Shown here in pieces: positions 22,716 through 34,860 of a stretch of DNA of 64,000 nt. A program made the position numbers and the translations under genes. Position 1 is the stretch's first letter, and the number at the start of each line of letters is the position of its first letter. The DNA comes from Ignelater luminosus. Lineage: Eukaryota; Arthropoda; Insecta; Coleoptera; Elateridae. Where the stretch lies: positions 105,951 to 169,950 of the forward strand of contig VTPC01091030.1 in NCBI GenBank assembly GCA_011009095.1. Direction: 5' to 3'. Under the pieces are notes generated by a model. It did not search any database. It saw only the letters and a list, made by a program, of their open reading frames with translations, and was not told where the DNA came from.

Positions 22716-22880
22716 TTAAGCACTGTATTTGAATGGATCTTTTTCATTTCTGATGTATTGTAGAAATACTTTCTCTACATATTCTTCAAAATTTCTGACA
22801 TCTCCACGCTTTAATATGTAGACTAAGACTTCACCATCAATCACTAGAAGGGATGTACTATCGTCACTCTCACAATTTTT
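22716..22880 (-). pseudogene. Fragment of an uncharacterised insect repeat-borne protein
   Basis: A ~53-codon minus-strand stretch reads SLLVIDGEVLVYILKRGDV followed by FEEYVEKVFLQYI. The pattern 'VIDG..L...L..G...F.EY...VF..YI' recurs in multicopy, nuclease-like uncharacterised proteins of insects and other animals. It has no start and ends at a stop with nothing recognisable after it, so it is a relic. Assignment is by memory of the pattern only. Confidence 0.3.
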
Positions 22881-23479
22881 CTTGCGCTATTTCCATATGT
22901 GGAGATACTTCCAGCTTTGATTAACAACAGTCATAGTTCTAAAATTTGGCACTTTTTTTTACCCATTTTTATCAAAGTAAGACCTTCTGCCACAGCCTAA
23001 CTACTCTATATTCTTCTATCTTTGCAGCACTTGCTCTAGTTCCTGAATCTTCTAGACGAAGTACATCTGAAGGCTAGAAGAGTGCCGCATAAAACAGTAA
23101 GATAGTCAAAATAAATTTATATTCCACGTCAGGAACAATACTGAACGGTCAAAACCAATGATGAGAGTCAAGGTCATTATGCCGTTCGCTAGAAAATGAA
23201 TCCGTAACTGTTTTACTAATGTACTCCCGAAGTTCCAGACCTTTGATTTTGTTTGCAATACCTAGTACTTGGTTTGACCCAAACAAAGTTTCAAGAGACA
23301 ATCATACTTAAAGACATAATTTATGACATGATTTATGACAGAAATGTTGTCATCTCATCGCTTGGTCAAGACGTAGGAGGCCTAGCAAATGGCCTTTTTC
23401 ACTAACCCCCTGCAATTTCCTCAACTGCTTGCTGCTTTTTTCTTTGCTTTTAGCCTGAATCTACCTGACTCCCGTACAA

Positions 23480-24205
23480 AACTAAGAATATCTTCCTAAG
23501 CAAAAGTTCTGAATCCCCCTCCCCCTTGTAGGGTAACGATCTGGAAGATCTTAAACCTTTACCTGAAATCGTAATAGAGGAAAAGAAGATTATAGAGAGG
23601 TGGGAACAATATTTCATGAACTTACTGGAAAGAAAGGAAGAAGAAATAAGGCAGACCCTAGTAGAGTATAACCAGGAAGGGATAGAATATAAATAACAGA
23701 CGCAAGAAGTCGCAATAACAAAGAGGGAAGTAATAGACGCAATAAACGAGACAAAGGGTAGCAAGGCACCGGGAATAGACAATACCACTATAGAAATGAT
23801 AAAGGCAGAAAAAAACAAAATAATGAAGACGCTAGTAACACTGATGAACAGAATACTAAATAAAGGGATAGCCCCAGGTGATTGGCAACCAGGAATTATA
23901 GCACCAATATACAAGAAAAGAGACCCAAGGGAGTGCAAAAATTAAAAGGAATCATCCTGCCCAGCACAACAGCAAAACTATACGCCAAAAAATAATAGAA
24001 AGAAGAATAGGAGAAATCATAGAGCAAACCTTAGAAGACTCACAGTGCGGCTTCAGACCAAATAGAGGAGTAATGGATGCTATTTTTATAGTACGGAAAA
24101 TCATCGAAAAGGCACTGAAAGAAGATTTATGTTTTGTAGACTTCGAAAAAGCCTTCGACAGGGTGACTAGAGAACTCATATAGAGAACGCTGAAGAAAAT
24201 GGGGA
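23480..24205 (+). mobile_element. LINE remnant (RTE/CR1-like), reverse transcriptase part
   Basis: Encodes the thumb and fingers of a LINE reverse transcriptase in broken frames: SKAPGIDNTTIEMIKAE near 23760, LEDSQCGFRPNRGVMDAIF near 24030, and LCFVDFEKAFDRV near 24130. It is cut off abruptly at the start of the duplicated Gr block at about 24208. Confidence 0.7.
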
Positions 24206-24605
24206 TATACTTGCTTCCTCTAATCTGTTTTGGTTACGGCTAGAACTATTAAATAATAAAAGAGTGTTACCAGGTAGGTCCAAACTACTCCTGTTTTACT
24301 GTAATCAACGAGTTGACGTTTGCTCACTTAGAAACGCGTTTGATTACAATTATTCATTTGTATTTATTGACAAAGAGATTAGGAGTACTCGAATTGTGAC
24401 TTTCTAACGAAAACAGTATGAAATAGATATCGAAGTACATTTTCGCTTAATTAGTGGACTTGAAAAGTGTTACAAAGAATAATTGTATTGACGTTTGGCT
24501 TCAATTAAAACAACATGAAAATTAATAATGTTTAATTTAAAAAGGTAATTATAGCTACAATTTAATTTTCATGGTAGTTAAATATCTTTTATGAGACACC
24601 TCCAT

Positions 24606-24611
24606 TTTATT
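24606..24611 (-). promoter_or_regulatory. Polyadenylation signal, Gr copy 1
   Basis: AATAAA 15 nt past the stop codon at 24627. The same site occurs behind copy 2 at 32613-32618. Confidence 0.45.
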
Positions 24612-24626
24612 ATTGCTAAATTAATT

Positions 24627-26434
24627 TTATTGTTTCGTCCAAGATGCATGAAACTGTAAGGCTACCAAAACGTAGGTTACAACCGTTCCAGATATCTATA
24701 AAGTAATTGTTATTACATGAAATAAGAAATAAATAATAAACTTCACTTACTGAAGCTAAAAGTCTAGTACCAACAGTAAAAATATCTGAAGCTCTCAATA
24801 CGGGCTTTTGGATATTCAAAGTTGTTATAAGCATTTCGACCTGAAATTAATATGAATAAATAATGATTTGTCTAGAATATTAGAGAAATTAATTACGTAC
24901 TTGGGCTGCTTCCGCTGTACTTAATTTACTAATTGGATATTTGAACAAGAAAGACAGAATATCTTTGCTCTGAAATGAAACGCATTTATCAAATTTATGT
25001 TTGTTAACTCTAATGACGGACAAATAAATATTTGATGATTATGTATTTATGTCTTTTGAAAAACAAATGAAATGTTATGTCGATCGATATATTATCAAAC
25101 TAGAATGAAATCAAATCATCAAACGTAATTAATTGATAATAACCAAATAGCTTCGGTGTTATTTGATTTGAAGGAAAGATAAATTAATCTATGTATGATG
25201 TTTTAAATAAATTCCCATATACAGAAAGGAATCAAATAATCCAACGCGAAACTCAAACTTCAATTATCATCTTTCATGGTTTTGTCCATTTTGTATGTTT
25301 TAACAAACGCACCGGACTAGTCATTTGGGGGTCTTAGGCAGAGCATTGAATATTCGTATTTGCATCACACAAAAAAAGATGTTCTTGCGTCACGATATTT
25401 CAGGGAGTATGAAATGGAAACATGCATAAAAGATTATTATAATTACTTACTATACCCATGAGCTTTTCAGATAGAATCAGGTACAAAATAATTACAGTCA
25501 TAGTTATAAACGATTTTAATTCCAGTAAGGGATCCGACGCAATTAGATTGCTGTAGACAAGCAGCATAATAAAAAAGTTGCAAATCAATATAGTGACAAT
25601 CTCTATCCAGAAGAATGCAAATGCTGGTAGCAAAAATGAGTTTTGTAGTCTGTAATTGCTTACTATGTTCATGTATAAAATGTTCAATCTTTTCAGTTTT
25701 AATTCTAAAGGTACAAACGTATTTGGCAGAACTATTTGTGTCATGTTTTTTGCGATAATATTTCTTTGAGAATTCTTAGTTTCTTGGGTTAAGACATTTT
25801 GAATTTCCTCAAAGCATTTTTGAAATAATCTCGTATAGACGGCGCATAGTATAATTTCTAGACAAAACAGTGATGATTTCATTGTAAAACCCATGAATAA
25901 AACGGAAACTTTTAGTATCGCCACTTTAATATCAGAATGATAAAGCTGAAGAAATGCACGAATCGATAAGTATAAAGTTAATGACAAACTTAAAAAGACA
26001 AGTATACAAATCTTTCTTCTATAAATCTTAGTTGTTTTGTAGTCGAGTATGGTATGCAGTCCATAACGATGCCAATTTTCAATTATTCTAGCAAGCCCAT
26101 TTAATTCTTTTAACTTAATTCCGCAATTAATTTTTGCGACAACAACAAGTGTAATTGCCGATGAATAAAATAACGTTTCGGCAATTATAACTACTTTCTT
26201 ACTAAAAGTATTACTCTCATAACATTCGATAATATTCAATATCAGGTATATTGCAAAAGGTAAAAGAAGTAACCATAAGATTCTGAAGTATCTTTTTGAT
26301 GTACAGAATTTCACTCTATAAGTCACATTTTTTGTGCGATGTGGACAGTGAGCAACTATAACACATGGCCCAAATATAGATCCCAACACTATGAGTGGAT
26401 GCAAAATACATGCGATACAATCGGACACTTTCAT
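24627..26434 (-). CDS. Gustatory receptor (7tm_7), copy 1, 4 exons
   Basis: One long exon (26434-25451, 328 aa) and three short ones (24969-24901, 24840-24751, 24695-24627) join in phase 0 to 403 aa, a normal Gr length. About seven hydrophobic helices are visible. The final exon contains TYVLVALQF (residues 388-396), the TY-x5-QF hallmark of insect gustatory receptors; the short exons also show the expected conserved helix 7 region. Such proteins are ligand-gated channels in the dendrite membrane of taste neurons; the ligand cannot be read from sequence. Copy 2, 8.0 kb away, differs at about 23 residues, all in the long exon. The short exons are identical and could also serve other first exons of the locus. 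No defect was found. Confidence 0.88.
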
Positions 26435-26829
26435 GATATCTCTGATTATTAGCTACACTGCTAGTTCGTAACAAAAACAAGTCTGAAACCTCTAAGGTAT
26501 ATTCTTGTAATAATATAGTTATCTATCATCATACTAATCAATTTACTAATTATAGTTTACGTCGTGTCGTTATTTCTTTAATCAATCTATGTATGTATGA
26601 TTGATTATGATTTTCTCTAGATATTGATTATTTTAGAAAACTATCTATTTCTATTAATTGATGTGTAGAAGTCGTAAGATAAAACTCGCTTGCTAAGTTA
26701 AAGATTGTCAAGATCTTCAAAACCGCTGCTTGCGCTTGTTGAGAGATTCTAAATATTTTACGAATTAAGGAATGTTAGATATGGATGAATGAAAACAGAA
26801 CAGACATGAGGATTCGGTATGACTATTAG

Positions 26830-29225
26830 ATAATAAAATAGTGAGTCCAGGTAGGTCCAAATCGCTCCAACTTCATTCTAACCAACTCCGCCATTGCTGG
26901 CCCCAAGCTCGAATGGAAAAGGTGGAGGGTTCCCCTCTACAACCTGACTGGAGGAACTGAGTGTTCTGGTCTCAGAAAGTAGTAACTATGAATATCTATC
27001 ATGAAGCAGAAGGGAAGCGTGCTTGTACGCCTTAAGGAAGTAGCTCTCCCAACAAGCTCGAAAACATCAACTGATTAAAACAAGACAAAAAGGAAAATTC
27101 GGACTGATCAAACGGACACTGTACTGGCGCCCATTTTCAAGTATGCAACATGGAATGTTAGGAGTATTAACGGAAAGGAGGTGGAGTTGGTGGAAAAAAT
27201 GAAGAGAGCTGGAGTGCAAACCTTAGGTTAAAGAGACGCCAAGGCTGCGAAAGAATACACAACGACGCAATCCTTATATATTCCGAAATGACAAAGAGAA
27301 AAAGGGCTCAGGCTGGTGTTGCTTGTTTAATTCTGTCACAATTGAAGAAAGATCAAACATGAAATTAACTTTTATTGTACTACACGGCTCTGATGAGGAC
27401 GCAACAGCAGACGTGAAGGATTCTTTCTATGAACAGCTTCAAAGAGTCTATACTAACATTCACAACCAAGTTACTATTATGGGTGATCTAAATGGAAGAA
27501 TCAAATGTGACCGTACAGGCTATGGCAGAGTGCTTGCTAGACATAGAAAACCACACAGAAACAACAAAAGGAAACGATTGCTTCCATTCTGTCTGGGGAC
27601 TGACCTAGTCATTCTGGACTTCATGTTCCCCGTGTGGAACCTGCTAGGAAACAAAAATCAATCATCGACTGTATTACAGTGCACCGTAGTTCATTCAACC
27701 TCGTCAGAGACATTCAAGTAATGAAAGGAGCAGAAATACTCAGCAATCGCAATCTTGTTGTTCTTACTAGAACTAAACCTCAAAGTGACACCGATACTGG
27801 TAAAATAAGAAAGAAGAGGACTCGCCTAAAGGCTTGTGTAAGCTAAAGACGTGGGAAGTTACATTGCACTTCCAGGAGAAGCTAATGGAAAAGGCTATGG
27901 AGTTGACAAGTTGGAAGGGAGACGTAGAACTGGAAAAGGCGTGGCAGAACTTTAAAACTACCGTCCTCACAACGACAATTGGCTTGAAAGGAATTTGGCA
28001 GTTTTCTAGAACAGAGTGCTGAGGAAGATTAAAGACTGTTTTGCAAAGTGATGAAGAACATACGTAAGGAGACAAAGGGAGACTGTCCTCTTAAATTCAT
28101 AAAGAGTAAGGATGGGGCCATACTTACAAAGCCAGATAAGATCATGGAAAGATGAAAGAAACTTTCAGGAGCTCCTGTGACATGGGAAGACAGTAATGAT
28201 GAGAAACAGAAAGTCAAAGACAGCTGACCAGCAATCATTCAGGCGCAGTTCCGAATCTTGTTGAGGTACAGGAGGCTTTTTCTAAGATTAAGTTGGGTAA
28301 AGCTGCCAGAAAAGATGATATTACTCCAGAGATGCTGAAGTTTATGGGGCCTGCTTCACTCGCTTGGGAGATATCGACAAAGGAGATAACCGTGAATGCA
28401 GTAACCATCGAGGCATCTCACTACTCAATGTGCCCGAAAGGTCTATGGACGTATACTGGAGAAGGAACTAAGAACATAAATGAAGGCAAAACTGGAGGAA
28501 GGTCAGTACGGCTATCGACCTAACCGAGGAACTCAGGACGCCATATTTGTGATAGCTTGGGGATCCATATGGCAAGCCTTGAGAAGTTACTGCGTCTCAA
28601 ACAAACTGACTAAAAGAATTCAAAAGCGTCTATTGAACATGCAGAAACGAAGTACAGTCCAATCACTGTATCTCAAAGAAGTTTTGTATCAACAACTCTG
28701 GAGTAAGACAAGAAGATATCCTGAGCCCCTTGCTGTTTACTGCAGTGATAGACATGACGTTAAAGAAATGTTCAAGCTTCAAGATATTCAAGCTGAAACA
28801 TTGGCGACTGATTTCGATAATAGTAAATTCGCTAATATATGCCGCTGATGTAGTATTAATGGCGGACTCAGCTCACAAGTTGCAATACAATCTCAACATA
28901 TTGATTATGGCTTTGGAAAAAAATGGGGCTGAAAGCAAACATAAATTAAACCTTATGTTGGACAAGGTGAGGGCGTCTCGGCTGAGATGGTTTGGCAATG
29001 TCCAGCGCAGGGAAAACTCCAGATACCCAAAACAAGCACTAGAGGCGAGGGTTGAATGAAGAAGACCTCGTGGAAGAAGACGGACCTCCTGGGTTGATAA
29101 CATCAGTTCTCTCCTAAGAGTGCGTGGTTACAGTTGGAGTCAAGCTGCCCAACTAGCTTAGGACAGGTAGATGACGGATCAGGACTAAGTCAGTTCATTG
29201 TAACCAACGGGGGTGGCGCGGCGTT
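26830..29225 (+). mobile_element. LINE (RTE/CR1-like), long but broken copy
   Basis: It runs from a 5' segment with the AGGTAGGTCCAAA motif, through an endonuclease start at 27140 (ATWNVRSINGKEVELVEKM), to reverse-transcriptase pieces (DILSPLLF near 28715, LIYAADVVLMADS near 28835) and a tail (RASRLRWFGNVQRRENS near 28970). The catalytic YADD reads YAAD, and frames change several times. It lies directly against the truncated Gr exon at 29237, opposite in strand. A related, less complete copy is at 34810-35730. Confidence 0.75.
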
Positions 29226-29236
29226 TGCTGTCTTTG

Positions 29237-29836
29237 CTAAATTCTAAATAATATTATATACACGATAGACAAAGCAATCTGATGGCAAAACAGTGCTGTC
29301 CGTGTTAGTATATCCAGAACCGAAACAATAATATCGGAGTGTAATTGCTGACATGATGAACAAATTAAAAAACATAAAGCTGATAAAAGACATGACAACA
29401 TTAACATGCAAGTTCTTTTTTTGAAGGATGCTGTTGTTTCGTAATCAAGTACTGTGTGCAATCCATAGTAACGTCGATTCTCAATAATTCTGACAAGGGC
29501 ATTTAATTCTTTTAACTTAATTTGGCGGTTTATCCTTCCGGAAACAATTATTGTAATTGAGGACAACGCAAGTATCATTTCAGCAATAATTGATACCTTC
29601 TTACTAAAAGCTTCGCTTGAGAAAAAATTAACAAGGTTAAGTACAAAGCTTGCCATAGCAATTGGTAAAACTGATATCCATGCAATTGTAAGATATCCTG
29701 ATGGTTTACTAAATTCCACAGGGGAAATTATAATTTCCGAATGTAGACAATGAGCAACCGTAAAGCATAGCCCAAATGCAGATCCCAACAGTAAGATTGG
29801 GCGTAACGTACAGGCGATACAATCGGATGTTCTCAT
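29237..29836 (-). pseudogene. Gustatory receptor first exon, truncated
   Basis: The 199-residue frame aligns with the first ~200 residues of the complete copies: SDCIACTLRPILLLGSAFG against SDCIACILHPLIVLGSIFG, and the IIENRRYYGLHTVLDYETT region against IIENWHRYGLHTILDYKTT. It stops just where LINE sequence begins, so the second half of the exon and its donor are gone. The part left is open and has no stops, so the damage may be fairly recent. It is more distant from the complete copies than they are from each other, so it is not part of the recent duplication. Confidence 0.8.
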
Positions 29837-30299
29837 GTCTTATTTTTGGATTTTTAACTTGCACGTTTTTATATTATTCTGATCGGGAAGAAATTATCTT
29901 TACTGTAAGCACGATGAAAATTGCAGATACATAAATTGTCTAAAATAAAAGAGTTGATTACTGATTACTGTTTTTCTCTAAAGTATTGATACAATTATTA
30001 GGACTTTCAATTAAAATGTATAGTCTGTTGGTTAGCTTATCTTTGGCCATCTTAATTGAAAATTGTAATTAATTGGTCGAGAGCTATATTTAAACTTAAT
30101 ACAGAATTATACAAAACAACAAAAGCAAAATCCAAGTTCGTCTACTTACGCTCTGCTATAACAAATTTTGAACAGACTGAATGCAATAGACAACAGAATT
30201 CCCCATCTTGAAAAACGCGCGGAATAAGCGATTTTAAAGTTAAGGAATGACTAAGCAATTTTGCTTTCTACAATGGAACTCTAGTGGGCTCCACCAACA

Positions 30300-31100
30300 T
30301 GAATTAGAAAAATAAGAGCTCGGATCACTCCCCCATTCTCCTTACTCTCGATCCACCCAGAGAGAGAACCTACCCTTCTTCCTACCTACTTCTTAGACCT
30401 CTTCTTTACTTACTATATTCCAGAGACATTCCAAAATCTGACTTGGATGCTTTTTTTGACGACCATCAGTCGGAAACGCTCACGAAGAAGAAGCACAGAA
30501 TCTACAAGCCTCTATGGATAAGATCAATACATGGATCAAAAACTGGAGAATCAAACTAAACGAAACTATTAAGTCTATTCATGTTGATTCGACTAATCAA
30601 AAGTAACAATACCTTCCAGTCAGAATAAGTGATGCCCAGATCCCGCATGAAAATGTTCCTAAGTATCTGGGAATCACCCTTCACGCTAAGCTTTGAAGGC
30701 GAGTACACGTCAAAAACAAACGAAAAGAATTCGGTCTCAGATATAATAAAATGTACTGTTTACTGGAATGCTCTTTCAAGTTATGCATTTACAACAAAAC
30801 ATTTTTGTATAATCAGATACTCAAACCTGTTGGGAGTTATGGAATACAGCTATGGGGTTGTGCTATTGAAAGCAATATTTGAAATAATACAGTGGGTTCA
30901 GAATAAGGTATTAAGGAACATCGTAGATGCACGTTGGTATGTGAGAAAGGGCAACATTGACTAAGATTTGAAGATCGACACTGTTAACCAGAGCATCTCT
31001 AAGTATGCCAAATTCGTGAAGAATACAACACAAACCTCAAAAGACGACTCAAAAGAACCAAAGCTTTTGAGTTGGTGAAGTGGTGTGATAAAAAGCAGAG
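30300..31100 (+). mobile_element. Jockey-clade LINE remnant, 3' part
   Basis: Plus-strand translation gives the region after the Jockey polymerase: PKYLGITLHAKL near 30660, ILKPVGSYGIQLWG near 30820, and VLRNIVDARWYVRKGNID near 30910. Several frameshifts separate them. The 5' half is missing. Confidence 0.75.
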
Positions 31101-31619
31101 TATAGTGCGGTAGTGTACACGATAGTTTAGTGTATAATAAAGCAGTAAGTTGATAGAAACTAAAGGATACTAATGAGTAAGACTTTAGCTTAAGAGGTTT
31201 CACTAGATAAGTTAGGTTAGAATCAAATTACTCATTATTCTATTTTACTGAACAGATTGTCAAAATATAAAGCGACAAACAGAAAAATGTATTAGTAAAG
31301 TTTTGTTGCATTCGTGATAAGCAAAGGTATCTCAAGTCTTTCAAGTGTTACACCACGATATAGCCTACAAAAACTGTTTAAAGAAGTGTCTTCATTATTT
31401 GCTTAAAGAGGAGCCAGCCTTACCTGTACAGTGGTCTTTCTGCTGGTGTGCTTTCAACATTACCTACTGGCACTCAATCTGAGCATTAACATTATATCAA
31501 TAGTCTTCTTTTAGATACATCAAGTTTGTAGACTTAGCAGGGCTAGATTTGACTGAAATTAAACTCAGCGCGGTCTGATAATGTCTGGTAACATTTGTTT
31601 TCAAATTCCACATTTCTAA

Positions 31620-32130
31620 ACAAGAAGGAGATACATAGACAAAAAAAAAGGCACAGATATTCAAAAAAGTAGTAACCCCAATCCTTACCTACGGATCTGA
31701 AGCATGGACAATGACAAAGAACCAAAAAGAAAAAATTCAGAGCGCAGAGATGAGATTCCTTAGAAAACTAGAGGAAAAAACAATATTAAATAGAATAAGA
31801 AACACTGTGTTTAGAGAAAAACTACAGACGAAACCAGTGCAAAACAAAATAGAGAAAGGACAATTAAGATGGCTAGGACATGTTATGAGAATGGAGGAGA
31901 ATAGGTCAGTAAGAAGAGTGTATGAAGCCAGGACAGCCAGGAAGAAAAAAAGGGAAGACTACGAGTGACATAGGTAAAACGAGTCAGGCAAGCGGTAGAA
32001 AGGAGAGAGATCAAGTGGAACGAGATTCGCAGACGATCACTGGAAAGAAAAGCCTGGAGGGAAGCAGTGAAGAGAAACTCAAGACGGTAGTTCAACTTCA
32101 CACAGCCTGACACTCGCAAGGGTAAAAAGG
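31620..32130 (+). mobile_element. LINE tail (RTE/CR1-like)
   Basis: Encodes the post-polymerase segment: ILTYGSEAWTMTKNQKEKI near 31685, then QLRWLGHVMRMEENRSVRR near 31860. The reverse transcriptase itself is absent. It ends about 100 bp before the left boundary of Gr block copy 2. Confidence 0.7.
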
Positions 32131-32230
32131 CTTTAGGATTAAGTAAGTAAGGATTGTAAAAGTAAATGTTGTGAAAACGATAATTGTTTAACACAAATAT
32201 GTATGAAATCAATAGACATATTGCCTTTTG

Positions 32231-34860
32231 TTTCCTCTAATCTGTTTTGGTTACGGCTAGAATTATTAAATAATAAAAGAGTGTTACCAGGTAGGTCCAA
32301 ACTACTCCTGTTTTACGAGTTGACGTTTGCTCACTTAGAAACGCGTTTGATTACAATTATTCATTTGTATTTATTGACAAAGAGATTAGGAGTACTCGAA
32401 TTGTGACTTTCTAACGAAAACAGTATGAAATAGATATCGAAGTACATTTTCGCTTAATTAGTGGACTTGAAAAGTGTTACAAAGAATAATTGTATTGGCG
32501 TTTGGCTTCAATCAAAACAACATGAAAATTAATAATGTTTAATTTAAAAAGGTAATTATAGCTACAATTTAATTTTCATGGTAGTTAAATATCTTTTATG
32601 AGACACCTCCATTTTATTATTGCTAAATTAATTTTATTGTTTCGTCCAAGATGCATGAAACTGTAAGGCTACCAAAACGTAGGTTACAACCGTTCCAGAT
32701 ATCTATAAAGTAATTGTTATTACATAAAATAAGAAATAAATAATAAACTTCACTTACTGAAGCTAAAAGTCTAGTACCAACAGTAAAAATATCTGAAGCT
32801 CTCAATACGGGCTTTTGGATATTCAAAGTTGTTATAAGCATTTCGACCTGAAATTAATATGAATAAATAATGATTTGTCTAGAATATTAGAGAAATTAAT
32901 TACGTACTTGGGCTGCTTCCGCTGTACTTAATTTACTAATTGGATATTTGAACAAGAAAGACAGAATATCTTTGCTCTGAAATGAAACGCATTTATCAAA
33001 TTTATGTTTGTTAACTCTAATGACGGACAAATAAATATTTGATGATTATGTATTTATGTCTTTTGAAAAAACAAATGAAATGTTATGTCGATCGATATAT
33101 TATCAAACTAGAATGAAATCAAATCATCAAACGTAATTAATTGGTAATAACCAAATAGCTTCGGTGTTATTTGATTTGAAGGAAAGATAAATTAATCTAT
33201 GTATGATGTTTTAAATAAATTCCCATATACAGAAAGGAATCAAATAATCCAACGCGAAACTCAAACTTCAATTATCATCTTTCATGGTTTTGTCCATTTT
33301 GTATGTTTTTAACAAACGCACCGGACTAGTCATTTGGGGGTCTTAGGCAGAGCATTGAATATTCGTATTTGCATCACACAAAAAAAGATGTTCTTGCGTC
33401 ACGATATTTCAGGGAGTATGAAATGGAAACATGCATAAAAGATTATTATAATTACTTACTATACCCATGAGCTTTTCACATAGAATCAGGTACAAAGTAA
33501 TTACAGTCATAGTTATAAACGATTTCAATTCCAATAACGGATCCGCCGCAATTAGATTGCTGTAGACAAGCAGCATAATAAAAAAGTTGCAAATCAATAT
33601 AGCGACAACCTCTATCCAGAAGAATGCAAATGCTGGTTGCAAAAATGAGTTTTGTAGTCTGTAATTGCTTACTATGTTCATGTATAAAATGTTCAATCTT
33701 TTCAGTTTTAATTCTAAAGGTACAAACGTATTTGGCAGAGCTATATGTGTTATGTTTTTTGCGATAATATTTCCTTGAGAATTTTTAGTTTCTTCGGTTA
33801 AGACATTTTGAATTTCCTCAAAGCATTTTTGAAATAATCTCGTATAGATGGCGCATAGTGTAATTTCTAGAAAAAACAGTGATGATTGCATTATAAAACC
33901 CATGAATAAAACGGACACTTTTAGTATCGCCACTTTAATATCAGAATGATAAAGATGAAGAAATGCACGAATCGAAAAGTATAAAGTTAATGACAAACTT
34001 AAAAAGACGAGTATACAAATCTTTCTTCTATAAATCTTAGTTGTTTTGTAGTCGAGTATCGTATGCAGTCCATAACGATGCCAATTTTCAATTATTCTAG
34101 CAAGCCCATTTAATTCTTTCAACTTAATTCCGCAATTGATTTTTGCGACAATAACAAGTGAAATTGCCGATGAATAAAATAACGTTTCGGCAATTATAAC
34201 TACTTTCTTACTAAAAGTATTACTCTCATAAAATTCGATAATATTAAATATCAGGTATATTGCAAAAGGTAAAAGAAGTAACCATAACATTCTGAAGTAT
34301 CTTTTTGATGTACAGAATTTCACTCTATAAGTCACATTTTTTGTGCGATGTGGACAGTGAGCAACTATAACACATGGCCCAAATATAGATCCCAACACTA
34401 TCAGTGGATGCAAAATACATGCAATACAATCGGACACTTTCATGATATCTCTGGTTATTAGCTACACTGCTAGTTCGTAACAAAAACAAGTCTGAAACCT
34501 CTAAGGTATACTCTTGTAATAACATAGTTATCTATCATAATACTAATCAATTTACTAATTATAGTTTACGTCGTGTTGTTATTTTTTTAATCAATCTATG
34601 TATGTATGATTGATTATGTATTTTTTTTTAGATATTGATTATTTTAGAAAACTATCTATTTCTACTAATTGATGTGTAGAAGTCGTAAGATAAAACTCGC
34701 TTGCTAAGTTAAAGATTGTCAAGATCTTGAAAACCGCTGCTTGCGCTTGTTGAGAGATTCTAAATATTTTACGAATTAAGGAATGTTAGATATGGATGAA
34801 TGGAAACAGAACAAACATGAAGAGTCGGTATGACTATGGATAATAAAAGAGTGAATCCAG
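32231..34860. repeat. Gr-bearing duplicated block, copy 2
   Basis: Second copy of 24208-26850. By eye the first ~1240 bp differ at about five bases plus three small indels, while the long Gr exon and its upstream flank differ at 3-4 percent. The change of level falls near the exon 1 donor. Confidence 0.85.
32634..34443 (-). CDS. Gustatory receptor (7tm_7), copy 2, 4 exons
   Basis: Exons 34443-33460, 32976-32908, 32847-32758 and 32702-32634 have the same lengths and phases as copy 1 and give 403 aa, ending in the same TYVLVALQF...WTKQ tail. The three short exons encode exactly the same protein as those of copy 1. In the long exon I count about 23 amino-acid replacements against about 12 silent changes, spread over its whole length. 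This is consistent with weak constraint or diversification of the ligand-binding part. It is a membrane taste receptor by family; ligand unknown. Its 3' exons are the nearest ones downstream of the four orphan first exons at 38.9-62.0 kb. The gene looks intact. Confidence 0.88.

Larger units (their letters stand above)
24208..26850. repeat. Gr-bearing duplicated block, copy 1
   Basis: Matches 32231-34860 along its whole length at an offset of about 8.0 kb. The left boundary is sharp, at TTCCTCTAATCTGTTTTGG, where different LINE fragments abut the two copies. Similarity also continues to the right, through related LINE sequence to about 27700, but there it is clearly lower. Confidence 0.85.

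Noticed and set aside
29237-29836. A functional short Gr gene
   Set aside because: It ends in the middle of the receptor without donor site or 3' exons, directly against LINE sequence.
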